Source of the DNA: Candidatus Accumulibacter similis
Lineage (GTDB): Bacteria; Pseudomonadota; Gammaproteobacteria; Burkholderiales; Rhodocyclaceae
Reading direction: 5' to 3'
Length of the DNA stretch: 64,000 bases
Assembly (NCBI GenBank): GCA_013347225.1
Contig: CP054595.1
Location: 434,001-498,000, forward strand
Position 1 is the stretch's first letter. Every line of letters begins with the position of its first letter. The notes beneath the pieces are model-generated. The model was not told the DNA's origin and did no database searches. It saw only the letters and a program-made list of their open reading frames with translations. The position numbers and the translations under genes were made by a program. Shown here piece after piece: positions 37,582 through 46,356 of the stretch.

Positions 37582-39570
37582 ATGTTCAAGAAGATTCTGA
37601 TAGCCAACCGGGGCGAAATTGCCTGCCGGGTGATGAAGACAGCCAAGAAGATGGGCATCGAGACGGTGGCCGTCTATTCCGAAGCGGACAAGGATTCGAT
37701 GCACGTGCTGCTCGCCGACGAGGCCGTCTGCATTGGTCCGGCACCATCGAAGGAGTCGTATCTGGTGATCGACAAGATCATCGACGCCTGCAAGCGGACC
37801 GGTGCCGAAGCTGTCCATCCGGGCTACGGCTTCCTGTCGGAGAACGAGGAGTTCTCGCGCCGACTCGAGGAGAGCGGTATCGTCTTCATCGGCCCGAAGC
37901 ACTATTCGGTGGCGGCGATGGGTGACAAGATCGCCTCCAAGAAGCTGGCCATGCAGGCCGGGGTCAACACCATTCCTGGTTACAATGCCGAGATCGCCGA
38001 CGCCGCGCAGGCGGTGTCGATCGCCAGTGGCATCGGTTATCCGGTGATGATCAAGGCGTCCGCCGGTGGCGGCGGCAAGGGCCTGCGGGTCGCCTTCAAC
38101 GACCAGGAAGCGGCGGAGGGATTCGACGCCTGCCGCAACGAGGCGCGCAACAGCTTCGGTGACGATCGCGTGTTCATCGAAAAGTTTGTCGAGGGACCGC
38201 ATCACATCGAGATCCAGATCATCGCCGACTCATTCGGCAATACCGCTTACCTGTTCGAGCGCGAGTGCTCGATCCAGCGCCGGCACCAGAAAGTTCTCGA
38301 AGAAGCGCCGTCGCCGTTCATCGACGAAAAGATCCGCAAGGCCATGGGCGAGCAGGCGGTGGCACTGGCAAAGGCAGTGAAGTACCAGAGTGCGGGCACG
38401 GTCGAGTTTGTCGTCGGCTCGGACAAGTCGTTCTATTTCCTGGAAATGAACACCCGCCTGCAGGTCGAGCACCCGGTCACCGAGATGATCACGGGGCTGG
38501 ACCTCGTCGAACTGATGATTCGCGTTGCTGCCGGTGAGAAGCTGCCGTTTGCCCAGGAAGACCTGAAGATCAACGGTTGGGCCATCGAGTGCCGGATCAA
38601 CGCCGAGGATCCGTTCCGCGGCTTCCTGCCGTCGGTTGGGCGTCTCGTCAAGTACCGGCCGCCAGAGGTTGCCGAAGGCCAGGTGCGCGTCGATACCGGC
38701 GTCTTCGAGGGCGGAGAGATCTCGATGTACTACGACTCGATGATCGCCAAGCTGATCTGTCATGGCGGCACTCGCGACCAGGCGATCAGCCGCGTGCGCG
38801 ACGCGCTCAACGCTTTCGTCATCCGCGGCATCGACTCGAACATACCGTTCCAGGCCGCGTTGATGCAGAATCAGCGCTTCCTCTCGGGGGTGTTCACCAC
38901 CTCTTTCATCGCCGAAGAGTTTCCGAACGGCTTCGACGAGTCCTGCGTGGTGCACGAGGACCCAGGCCTGCTCGCCGCGCTCGCCGCTTTTGGTCGTCGT
39001 CGCTATATCGATCGTGCCGTTCAGATCAGCGACCAGATGCCCGGGCACCAGCGCAAGGTCGGCCGGGACTGGGTCGTCCAGATGGAGGGCAAGGATTACC
39101 CGGTTTCGGTGGTGGCGATCCCTGGCGGCTACTCGGTCACCCATGGTGTCGACAAATACGACCTCGTTTCCGACTGGAGGTTTGGTGAACTAGTCTTCCG
39201 CGGTACCTGCAACGGAGCGCCGATCTGCCTGCAGCTCGAGCGCATCGGTCTGCTCTATCGCGTCGTCCATTTCGGCAAGCAGGTCAAGGCGACGGTGATG
39301 ACCGCCAATGCAGCGCGCATGCTGGCGCTGATGCCGAAGAAGGTGCCACCGGACCTGTCGAAGTTCCTGCTGTCGCCGATGCCGGGTCTGCTGCGCGAGG
39401 TGGCGGTGGCCAACGGGCAGCAGGTGGTTGCGGGCGAGAAGCTGGCAGTGATCGAAGCGATGAAGATGGAGAACGTCCTCAAGGCCGAGCGCGACTGCAA
39501 GGTGAAGAAGGTCGTCGCCGCCCCGGGTGAAAGCCTGTCGGTCGATCAGGTCATCATCGAATTCGAGTGA
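37582..39570 (+). CDS. pccA: Propionyl-CoA carboxylase alpha subunit (biotin carboxylase/BCCP)
   Basis: This 662-residue protein starts with biotin carboxylase (MFKKILIANRGEIACRV). The ATP-grasp glycine loop KASAGGGGKGLRV, the EFVVG..FYFLEMNTRLQVEHPVTE catalytic region and the C-terminal BCCP with biotinyl Lys about 628 in EAMKMEN are all present. A PCC-type BT linker lies between (about 470-590). The ATG at 37582 has a gggga Shine-Dalgarno 8 bp upstream; a GTG directly before it is less likely. It is the last gene of the propionate module, which closes with a strong terminator. Confidence 0.95.
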   Translation: MFKKILIANRGEIACRVMKTAKKMGIETVAVYSEADKDSMHVLLADEAVCIGPAPSKESYLVIDKIIDACKRTGAEAVHPGYGFLSENEEFSRRLEESGIVFIGPKHYSVAAMGDKIASKKLAMQAGVNTIPGYNAEIADAAQAVSIASGIGYPVMIKASAGGGGKGLRVAFNDQEAAEGFDACRNEARNSFGDDRVFIEKFVEGPHHIEIQIIADSFGNTAYLFERECSIQRRHQKVLEEAPSPFIDEKIRKAMGEQAVALAKAVKYQSAGTVEFVVGSDKSFYFLEMNTRLQVEHPVTEMITGLDLVELMIRVAAGEKLPFAQEDLKINGWAIECRINAEDPFRGFLPSVGRLVKYRPPEVAEGQVRVDTGVFEGGEISMYYDSMIAKLICHGGTRDQAISRVRDALNAFVIRGIDSNIPFQAALMQNQRFLSGVFTTSFIAEEFPNGFDESCVVHEDPGLLAALAAFGRRRYIDRAVQISDQMPGHQRKVGRDWVVQMEGKDYPVSVVAIPGGYSVTHGVDKYDLVSDWRFGELVFRGTCNGAPICLQLERIGLLYRVVHFGKQVKATVMTANAARMLALMPKKVPPDLSKFLLSPMPGLLREVAVANGQQVVAGEKLAVIEAMKMENVLKAERDCKVKKVVAAPGESLSVDQVIIEFE

Positions 39571-39603
39571 GCTGGCATCGCCGGTAGCCTCACCGCAAGC
39601 AGA

Positions 39604-39629
39604 GCCCGCCAGCCGGCGGGCTTTTTTTT
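39604..39629 (+). terminator. Intrinsic terminator after pccA
   Basis: GCCCGCC (39604-39610) pairs with GGCGGGC (39615-39621) across a four-base loop, followed by eight T residues. It is a textbook rho-independent terminator separating the propionate module from the next operon. Confidence 0.95.
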
Positions 39630-39702
39630 CGCCCGCCTCGGGCGCTGCCCGCGCCACCTGCAACCCGGCGCAAGTGAAGTTCAACGGACATCAGGACTTC
39701 AA

Positions 39703-39713
39703 TGTCCTGGACA
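39703..39713. promoter_or_regulatory. Operator copy 1 upstream of gpx promoter
   Basis: TGTCCTGGACA is a perfect palindrome around a central T. It sits 15 bp ahead of the -35 box (TTGACG at 39729). The same half-sites recur at 39776-39788. The pairing implies one regulator bound on both sides of the promoter; no family could be assigned. Confidence 0.55.
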
Positions 39714-39728
39714 CCACGAGAAAACATC

Positions 39729-39757
39729 TTGACGCGGCAGCGCGGAATGCCTATATT
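39729..39757 (+). promoter_or_regulatory. Sigma-70 promoter of the gpx-folE2-... operon
   Basis: TTGACG (39729-39734) and TATATT (39752-39757) have an ideal 17-bp spacer. The predicted start is near 39764, about 26 bp before the gpx ATG. It is one of the best promoter matches in the window. Confidence 0.8.
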
Positions 39758-39775
39758 CGCGTCGTGCACTGCTGT

Positions 39776-39788
39776 TTGTCCAGGACAA
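39776..39788. promoter_or_regulatory. Operator copy 2 in the gpx leader
   Basis: TTGTCCAGGACAA is a perfect palindrome around a central A and ends one base before the gpx start codon. It shares half-sites with the copy at 39703-39713, 73 bp upstream. A protein bound here would block early transcription and the ribosome binding region. Confidence 0.6.
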
Positions 39789-39789
39789 C

Positions 39790-40344
39790 ATGAGACCAAT
39801 CCTTCGAAACCTCGTCACCGTCGCGCTTCTCGCAGGCGCCCTGCCGGCATCGGCGGCGGCTGACTGCCCTCGCTTGCTCGATCACAGCTTCCCGTCCCTG
39901 ACTGACCAGAAGCCACAGTCGCTGTGTCAGTGGCGCGGCAAGGTCCTGTTGGTGGTGAACACCGCCAGCCACTGCGGCTACACCTCGCAGTACGATGGGC
40001 TCGAAAAACTCTATGCGCGCCTGGAGCCGCGTGGTCTCGTCGTCGTCGGCTTTCCCGCCAACGACTTCGGTGATCAGGAGCCGGGCAACAATCGTCAGAT
40101 CGCCGATTTCTGTCGCCTCACTTACGGCATCCAGTTCCCGATGTTCGCCAAGACGACGGTCGTCGGCGAGCAGGCCAATCCCTTCTACCGGCAACTGGCA
40201 GCGAGCAGCGGCAGCGCGCCGCAATGGAATTTCCACAAATACCTGATCGACCGCGACGGCCGCCGGGTCCTCAGCTTCGGCAGCCGTGTCGGGCCTGACG
40301 ACAGGACGCTGCTCGCCAGGATCGAAGAGTTTCTCGGTCGCTAG
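39790..40344 (+). CDS. Periplasmic glutathione peroxidase family protein
   Basis: This 184-residue protein has a signal peptide (residues 1-24, ending ASAAA). The peroxidatic Cys62 lies in VVNTASHCGYTSQY, and the WNFHKYL segment supplies the conserved Trp-Asn. The GPx glutamine motif NQF is here NDF (FPANDFGDQEPG), so one of the four usual catalytic residues is changed. It would reduce peroxides, perhaps with thioredoxin-like donors, in the periplasm. It is first in a ten-gene array and directly follows the paired operators. Confidence 0.92.
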   Translation: MRPILRNLVTVALLAGALPASAAADCPRLLDHSFPSLTDQKPQSLCQWRGKVLLVVNTASHCGYTSQYDGLEKLYARLEPRGLVVVGFPANDFGDQEPGNNRQIADFCRLTYGIQFPMFAKTTVVGEQANPFYRQLAASSGSAPQWNFHKYLIDRDGRRVLSFGSRVGPDDRTLLARIEEFLGR

Positions 40345-40388
40345 CCATCGCTGCGGTGCAAACCCCTCATCTCCCTGGAGACCACATC

Positions 40389-41204
40389 ATGAACGCACCC
40401 GAACGCTTCTTCCTCCCCGACATCCAGGCGAGCGCCGACCTTCGCCGGCTCGCCATCGACAAGGTCGGCGTCCGGGGGCTGCGTTACCCGCTGGCATTGC
40501 TCGACGCGTCGGGCAAGGTGCAGCACACGGTCGCCCAGCTCTCGATGACGGTCGGTTTGCCGTCCGAGCAGAAGGGAACGCACATGTCGCGCTTTCTCGA
40601 GATTCTCGAGCAGCGGCGTGCGCCACTCAACCTCAACCGCCTGCTGCGTCTCTTCGAGGAAATGCTGCAGCATCTCGACGCCGACAGCGGCGACATCGAA
40701 CTGGCCTTTCCCTGCTTCGTCAGCAAGGTGGCGCCGGTGTCGGGCGTGGAGAGCCTGCTCGACTACGACGTGCGGATGATCGTCGGCAAACGCCCGGGAG
40801 AGCCGGTCGAGCTCGATCTGGAGGTCGTCGCCCCGGTCACCAGCCTGTGTCCGTGCTCACGCGAGATCAGCGACTACGGCGCGCACAACCAGCGCTCGCA
40901 CATCACGATCGCCGTCCGCCTGCGCTCGGGAATGAGTCCCGAGGAATTGCTGCGAATCGCCGAAGAGGAGTCCTCGTGCGAAGTCTTCGGTCTGCTCAAG
41001 CGACCGGACGAGAAATGGGTCACCGAGCGCGCGTACGACAATCCGAAGTTCGTGGAGGACCTCGTTCGCGACATCGCGCTGCGCCTGATGCGCGAGCCGC
41101 GAATCGCCGAGTGGACCGTCAAGTCCGAGAACTTCGAGTCTATCCACAACCACTCGGCCTTTGCCGAGATCAGCGGTCGCAACGCCGCTGGTCGCGGCGC
41201 CTGA
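40389..41204 (+). CDS. folE2: GTP cyclohydrolase IB (FolE2)
   Basis: This 271-residue FolE2/COG1469 enzyme has the conserved SEQKGTHMSRFLE, the metal/catalytic Cys in CPCSREISDYGAHNQRSH and the Glu/His C-terminal region. It converts GTP to dihydroneopterin triphosphate and uses Mn or other metals, so it can replace FolE under zinc limitation. Extending to an ATG at 40356 is possible but adds a non-conserved leader. It lies 44 bp after gpx and 17 bp before the FAD oxidoreductase. Confidence 0.95.
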   Translation: MNAPERFFLPDIQASADLRRLAIDKVGVRGLRYPLALLDASGKVQHTVAQLSMTVGLPSEQKGTHMSRFLEILEQRRAPLNLNRLLRLFEEMLQHLDADSGDIELAFPCFVSKVAPVSGVESLLDYDVRMIVGKRPGEPVELDLEVVAPVTSLCPCSREISDYGAHNQRSHITIAVRLRSGMSPEELLRIAEEESSCEVFGLLKRPDEKWVTERAYDNPKFVEDLVRDIALRLMREPRIAEWTVKSENFESIHNHSAFAEISGRNAAGRGA

Positions 41205-41221
41205 ACTCCCCGGAGCTGCCC

Positions 41222-42550
41222 ATGGACTCCGCTCAGCGCATCGCCGTCGTCGGCTCTGGAATCTCTGGCCTGGCCAGCGCCTGGCTACTCTCGCAACGGC
41301 ATGTGGTGACCCTCTACGAGGCCGGCAACTACCTCGGCGGTCACAGCAATACCGTCGACGTGACGTTCGACGGCAGCACCCATGCGGTCGATACCGGATT
41401 CCTGGTCTACAACACTCGCACCTACCCGCACCTGACCGCACTGTTTGCGCATCTCAAGGTAGCGTCGATCGAAAGCGAGATGTCGTTCTCGGTCAGCCTC
41501 GAGAATCCGCAACTGGAATGGGCGGGCAGCAGCCTCGCCACCGTCTTCGGGCAGAAGCGCAACCTGCTGCGCCGCGACTTCTGGCGCATGCTGTCCGACA
41601 TCCTGCGCTTCAACCGCGAGAGTGTCGCCTGGCTCAAGCAGTATCCGGAGTATGACGGCAGCCTGCGCGAATTCCTCGCTGCCGGCGGCTATTCGCGACC
41701 GTTTGCCGAATGGTACCTGCTGCCGATGGCGGCCGCCATCTGGTCCTGTCCGGCACGACAGATGCTCGACTATCCGCTCACCAGTTTCATCCGCTTCTGC
41801 CGCAACCACGGCCTGCTGCAGGTGTTCGACCGGCCTCGCTGGCGCACGGTCAGCGGCGGTGCCCGCGACTACGTGCGCAAGCTCGCCGCCGGCCTCGCCG
41901 ACGTGCGTCTGGCGACGCCGGTACGCGGCGTGCAGCGCGGTGGGCATGGGCTGCAGCTCGCAACCGACGTCGCTGTCGAGCGCTACGACCAGGTGGTGCT
42001 TGCCTGCCACAGCGACCAGGCTCTGGCGATCCTCGGCGACTCGGCAACGGAAGCTGAAGCATCGCTCCTCGGAGCGATCCGCTATGCGCCGAACCGCGCC
42101 GTCCTGCATACCGACCGCTTGCTGCTGCCGCGTTCGCCGGCCCTGTGGTCCGCGTGGAACTACCTGTCGAGCAACCACGAGCTGGATGGGCGGCCGGTCA
42201 GCGTCTCCTACCTGATCAATCGCCTGCAGCCGCTGCCGTTCCGCACGCCCTTGCTGGTTTCCCTGAATCCGCAGCGCGAGCCCCGCGCCGACAGAGTGAT
42301 CGCCGAGTTCGACTACGAGCACCCGATCTTCGACCAGGCGGCGATCGCCGCGCAGCGCGACTTGCCCCGGATCTCCGGCGCCAGCGGCGTTTGGTTTGCC
42401 GGCGCCTGGAACGGCTACGGCTTCCACGAGGACGGGCTGCGGTCGGCACTGCGCGTGGCCAATGCACTCGGCTGCCGGGCACCCTGGCAATCACCGACCG
42501 TGGTGCCAGCCCCATTGCCGGCACCTTCGCAAGCCGGGCTCGCGGCATGA
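41222..42550 (+). CDS. FAD-dependent amine-oxidase-like oxidoreductase
   Basis: This 442-residue protein starts with the FAD-binding IAVVGSGISGLASAWLLS and GGHSNTVDV. The C-terminal FAD motif is WFAGAWNGYGFHEDGLRSALRVANAL. It belongs to the NAD/FAD amine-oxidase-like group (COG2907) that is regularly found with DUF1365 and a cyclopropane synthase homologue. It probably acts on membrane acyl chains. The upstream frame is open but overlaps folE2 and is not used. It overlaps DUF1365 by four bases. Confidence 0.92.
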   Translation: MDSAQRIAVVGSGISGLASAWLLSQRHVVTLYEAGNYLGGHSNTVDVTFDGSTHAVDTGFLVYNTRTYPHLTALFAHLKVASIESEMSFSVSLENPQLEWAGSSLATVFGQKRNLLRRDFWRMLSDILRFNRESVAWLKQYPEYDGSLREFLAAGGYSRPFAEWYLLPMAAAIWSCPARQMLDYPLTSFIRFCRNHGLLQVFDRPRWRTVSGGARDYVRKLAAGLADVRLATPVRGVQRGGHGLQLATDVAVERYDQVVLACHSDQALAILGDSATEAEASLLGAIRYAPNRAVLHTDRLLLPRSPALWSAWNYLSSNHELDGRPVSVSYLINRLQPLPFRTPLLVSLNPQREPRADRVIAEFDYEHPIFDQAAIAAQRDLPRISGASGVWFAGAWNGYGFHEDGLRSALRVANALGCRAPWQSPTVVPAPLPAPSQAGLAA

Positions 42551-43311
42551 GCGCGCCGGCTGCCAGCCTATTCGTCGGGCAGGTGATGCACCGGCGGCTG
42601 CGGCCCGTGTGCAATCGCTTCGTCTATCCCGTGTACTACTGCCTCCTGCCGCTGACGCGCGTAGACGCGGCGGGAAGCTTCCTGTTCTCGATCAATCGGC
42701 GCAATGTGTTCAGCTTCCATTATGCCGACCATGGTGCCCGTGACGGTTCGCACCCGCTCCACTGGATCCGGCAGTTGCTGCAGCGGCGCGGAATCGCCGC
42801 CGACGGCGAGATCTGGCTGCAGTGCTTTCCGCGCGTTCTTGGCTATGTCTTCAACCCGGTCAGCTTCTGGTTCTGCAACGATGGCAACGACGAACTGGTC
42901 GCCGTCCTCGCCGAGGTCAACAACACCTTCGGCGAACGTCATCTGTACCTCCTGGCGCACGCCGACGGCCGGCCGATCCGCGATGGCGAGACGATCGAAC
43001 GCAGCAAGGTCTTCCATGTCTCGCCATTCATCGCGGTGGCCGGTCACTACCGTTTTCGCTTCCACGCCCGCGCTGGCCGCCGACTGGCGCGAATCGAGCA
43101 CGCCGATGCCGGCGGTGACCTCCTGCACACTTCGATTTCCGGTGCGGCGCAGCCGTTGCGCACCGGTCCGCTTCTGCGCGCCTTCTGCCGACTGCCGTTG
43201 CTGACCATCGGCATCGTCCTGCGCATCCACTGGCAGGCGCTGCGGCTCTGGCTGAGGCGCGTGCCCTTCTTCGCCAAGCCACAACCTCCCGCCGAGGAAC
43301 TCTCGTCATGA
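42547..43311 (+). CDS. DUF1365 protein
   Basis: This 254-residue protein (COG3496) has typical features: HRRLRPVCNRFVYPVYY, LQCFPRVLGYVFNPVSFWFC and AEVNNTFGERHLYLL. No catalytic mechanism is established to my knowledge. Strict linkage with the upstream oxidase and the downstream Cfa homologue implies a role in fatty-acid modification at the membrane. It overlaps both neighbours by four bases. Confidence 0.9.
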   Translation: MSAPAASLFVGQVMHRRLRPVCNRFVYPVYYCLLPLTRVDAAGSFLFSINRRNVFSFHYADHGARDGSHPLHWIRQLLQRRGIAADGEIWLQCFPRVLGYVFNPVSFWFCNDGNDELVAVLAEVNNTFGERHLYLLAHADGRPIRDGETIERSKVFHVSPFIAVAGHYRFRFHARAGRRLARIEHADAGGDLLHTSISGAAQPLRTGPLLRAFCRLPLLTIGIVLRIHWQALRLWLRRVPFFAKPQPPAEELSS

Positions 43312-44543
43312 ACGCACTGGACAACGTCCTCCGCCTTCCCCTTGCATCCAGCCCAGTCGCACGCCTGCCACGAAGCGCCCGCATCGTCCTTGCGCTGCTC
43401 GACACGATGCAGCTCGGCAGCCTCGAAATCCGGCTCCCGGACGGCTCGACGGTACACAGCGGCCGGCCGGGAACCGGCACGGCGGCAGTCGAGATCGCTT
43501 CATGGACCGTTTTCGACCGCATCCTGGAACGTGGTGACGTTGGCTTCGCCGAGGCCTTCATCGACCGCGATTGGCACAGCCCGGACCTTGTTGCATTGCT
43601 GACCCTGCTGGCGAACAACCGGCAGCACATTGCCGGTGCCGTCTATGGCCGCTGGTGGAGCCTGCTCGCGGCACGCCTGCGGCACCTCTTCAATGCCAAC
43701 ACCCGCTCGGGCTCACGGCGCAACATCATGGCGCACTACGATCTCGGCAACGACTTCTATCGACTGTGGCTCGATCCGACGATGAGCTACTCGAGCGCAC
43801 TCTATGCCGATGATGCGCCACTCGCGCTCGCCGGCGCACAGCTTGCCAAGTATCGACGCATCCTGCAGCGCCTGCACGCGCGTCCGGGCCAGCGCGTCCT
43901 CGAGATCGGCTGCGGCTGGGGCGGCTTCGCCGAAACCGCGGCGCGGGAAGCCGATCTGCGGGTAGTCGGTCTGACGCTGTCGCCGGCGCAGGCCGAATTC
44001 GCCCGCCGGCGGATGCACGCTGCCGGCATCGCTGACCAGGTCAGGATCGAACTGTGCGACTACCGCGACGTCGGCGCACAGCGGTTCGATCACCTCGTAT
44101 CGATCGAGATGTTCGAGGCTGTCGGCGAACGTTGGTGGCCGACCTACTTCGGTACCCTGAAGCGGCTGTTGGCTGCCGATGGCCGCGCCCTCGTGCAGAG
44201 CATCACGATCCGCGACGATCTCTTCGCGCGCTACCGGCGTGGCACCGACTTCATCCAGCAGCACGTCTTTCCCGGCGGCATGCTGCCGAGCCGCACCGCC
44301 TTCAGGCAGGGGGCGGCGGCAGCCGGTCTTTTCGTGCATGATGCCTTCGGCTTCGGCAACGACTACGCGCGCACGCTGGCCGAATGGTCCGCCCGTTTCG
44401 AACGGCAGTGGACACGCATTGCCGCGCTCGGTTTCGACGAGCGCTTCCGGCAACTGTGGCGCTTCTATCTTGCCTACTGCCAGGCGGGCTTCAGCAGCAA
44501 GTGCACCGACGTCGTCCAGTTCGAACTGCGGCACGCGCCATGA
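43308..44543 (+). CDS. cfa: Cyclopropane-fatty-acid-synthase family methyltransferase
   Basis: This 411-residue SAM-dependent lipid methyltransferase has an N-terminal lipid-binding region (residues 20-125). NIMAHYDLGNDFYRLWLDPTMSYS is the family hallmark, followed by SAM motif VLEIGCGWGGFAE, the Glu of SIEMFEAVGE and the C-terminal FQLWRFYLAYCQAGF-like tail (here RQLWRFYLAYCQAGF). It would methylate or cyclopropanate unsaturated phospholipid acyl chains. Linkage to the FAD enzyme and DUF1365 leaves open a specialised product such as a methylated or furan fatty acid. Confidence 0.93.
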   Translation: MNALDNVLRLPLASSPVARLPRSARIVLALLDTMQLGSLEIRLPDGSTVHSGRPGTGTAAVEIASWTVFDRILERGDVGFAEAFIDRDWHSPDLVALLTLLANNRQHIAGAVYGRWWSLLAARLRHLFNANTRSGSRRNIMAHYDLGNDFYRLWLDPTMSYSSALYADDAPLALAGAQLAKYRRILQRLHARPGQRVLEIGCGWGGFAETAAREADLRVVGLTLSPAQAEFARRRMHAAGIADQVRIELCDYRDVGAQRFDHLVSIEMFEAVGERWWPTYFGTLKRLLAADGRALVQSITIRDDLFARYRRGTDFIQQHVFPGGMLPSRTAFRQGAAAAGLFVHDAFGFGNDYARTLAEWSARFERQWTRIAALGFDERFRQLWRFYLAYCQAGFSSKCTDVVQFELRHAP

Positions 44544-45064
44544 AGACACTGCTGGCGCTCCTGATGTTCTTTGGCAGCACCGCTGCGAGCGCGCTGCCGG
44601 AAGATCTGCGCAACGGCGATCCCGGCTGGCGACAATGGGGCAGCGGCGATATGAGCTGGTTCGGTATAGCCCTCTATCGGGCCACCTTCTGGGTGCGCGG
44701 CGATGCGGCCGACAATCCGCCGGAGACCTGGGCATCGGCGCTGCAACTCGACTACCGCCGCGACATCGCGCGTGAGCGCCTCGTCGATACCAGCATCGAC
44801 GAAATGCGCCGTCTTGGCGCCCGTGAAGCCCAGCTCGAACGCTGGCGACCCGAGCTGCTCCGCGTCTTCCCCGACGTGCGCGAGGGCGACAGCATTGTCG
44901 GTCTGCACATCCCCGGTCGCGGAGCCATCTTCTATCATCGCGGCCGCCCGACTGGCGAGGTGCTCGATGCCGACTTCGCGCGCCACTTCTTCGCCATCTG
45001 GCTCGATCCGCGCACTCGCAGTCCGGCGCTGCGCGCGGCGCTCCTCAGGCGGCCCGGGACATGA
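44540..45064 (+). CDS. Exported chalcone-isomerase-like protein
   Basis: This 174-residue protein has a signal peptide (MKTLLALLMFFGSTAASA) and a chalcone-isomerase-fold domain (GSGDMSWFGIALYRATFWV, ALQLDYRRDIARERLVD). Members of this bacterial group seldom have flavonoid isomerase activity and may bind fatty acids. It is periplasmic and coupled by four-base overlaps to cfa and to the MFS gene, consistent with a role in acyl-chain handling. Confidence 0.85.
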   Translation: MKTLLALLMFFGSTAASALPEDLRNGDPGWRQWGSGDMSWFGIALYRATFWVRGDAADNPPETWASALQLDYRRDIARERLVDTSIDEMRRLGAREAQLERWRPELLRVFPDVREGDSIVGLHIPGRGAIFYHRGRPTGEVLDADFARHFFAIWLDPRTRSPALRAALLRRPGT

Positions 45065-46356
45065 GCCGGTCACCGGACTGCGCCGTCCTGCCGGCTGCCC
45101 TGCCGCGGAGCGCGCTGCTGGCCTACGGTGCCCTCGGCCTGCCGCTGGCGATGGCGGCCCTGCCGGTCTATGTCTACGTGCCGCGCCTCTATGCGGAGGC
45201 CGCCGGCATGAGCCTGAGTCTGCTGGGCGCGCTTCTGCTGGGCGCGCGCCTCCTCGACGCCGCCATCGACCCGCTCCTCGGCGCCTGGAGCGACCGCTCC
45301 CGTCGCCGTCAACGTCTGATCCTGTTCGCCCTGCCTGGCCTCGCCATCGGCATGCTGGCACTGCTGCATCCGCCGTCGACGGCAGCCCCGTTGTGGCTGC
45401 TGGCCTCACTGCTGCTGACCTACTTTGCCTTCTCGCTCGCCAGCGTCGCCCACCAGGCCTGGGGTGCGGAGCTTGGCAGCAACACCGCTGAGCGGACGCG
45501 CCTGACCGCCAGCCGCGAGGGCTTCGGCCTGCTTCGTGTCATCGTCGCGGCGGCCCTGCCCGGATTGCTGTCGAGCGACCTGGCGCAGGGACTCTCGGGT
45601 TTCGCCAGGCTCTTCCCGTTGCTGCTGCTGATGCTGGCGAGCTGGACGCTGCTGGCGACGCCGGCGGCGGGGGGCCGGACGCCGTTGCGCGCCAGCCTTC
45701 TCGGCGACCTCGGCAGCGTTCTCGGCGACCGCCGCTTCCGGCAGCTGCTCCTGGTCTTCGTGCTCAACGGCATCGCCGCAGCGTTGCCCGCAACGCTGGT
45801 TCTGTTCTTCGTTGCCGACGTACTGCAGGCGGACGCCTGGAGCGGCGCCTTCCTGGCGCTCTACTTTGCCAGCGCCGTCGCCTTCCTGCCGCTCTGGGTG
45901 GGACTCGCGCGCCGCTTCGGGCGTGTCCGGTCCTGGCTGCTGTCGATGCTGGTCGCCGTCGCTTCCTTCGTCTGGGCTGCCGGTCTCGGCGCAGGTGACC
46001 TCTGGCCCTTTGCGCTCGTCTGCCTGCTCTCCGGCGCCGCCCTTGGCGCCGATCTGACGATGCCCCCGGCGCTGCTTGCCGACATGTCTGAACAGCCGTC
46101 GCAAGGTTGCGGGGAACGCCCCGGCCGGGCGCGCGCCGGTGCCTACTTCGGCTGGTGGAATCTGGTTGCCAAGCTCAATCTCGCCCTTGCCGCGGGCCTT
46201 TCGCTGCCGTTGCTGGACCTCGTCGGCTATCGCCCGGGCACTGCCGGGGACACTGCCGGTCTGGTCGCTGTGTACTGCCTGCTGCCGCTTGCCTTCAAGG
46301 GTGGCGCCGCGCTCCTCGCCTGGCGCTGGCGGGACTCGCTGGAGATGGGGCGATGA
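45061..46356 (+). CDS. MFS transporter, GPH-like sugar/cation symporter group
   Basis: This 431-residue protein has about twelve membrane segments. LLDAAIDPLLGAWSDRSRRRQRLI is the loop typical of the GPH/MFS_2 branch (melibiose carrier and lysolipid transporter MFSD2 type). Within this lipid-modification operon a lipid or lysolipid substrate is more plausible than a sugar, but that is inference. It overlaps the neighbouring genes on both sides. Confidence 0.88.
   Translation: MSRSPDCAVLPAALPRSALLAYGALGLPLAMAALPVYVYVPRLYAEAAGMSLSLLGALLLGARLLDAAIDPLLGAWSDRSRRRQRLILFALPGLAIGMLALLHPPSTAAPLWLLASLLLTYFAFSLASVAHQAWGAELGSNTAERTRLTASREGFGLLRVIVAAALPGLLSSDLAQGLSGFARLFPLLLLMLASWTLLATPAAGGRTPLRASLLGDLGSVLGDRRFRQLLLVFVLNGIAAALPATLVLFFVADVLQADAWSGAFLALYFASAVAFLPLWVGLARRFGRVRSWLLSMLVAVASFVWAAGLGAGDLWPFALVCLLSGAALGADLTMPPALLADMSEQPSQGCGERPGRARAGAYFGWWNLVAKLNLALAAGLSLPLLDLVGYRPGTAGDTAGLVAVYCLLPLAFKGGAALLAWRWRDSLEMGR

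Noticed and set aside
40286..41221. Long upstream extension of the FAD oxidoreductase frame
   Set aside because: It overlaps gpx and folE2 in another frame, and its translation is Arg/Pro-rich shadow sequence. The conserved FAD motif begins right after ATG 41222.
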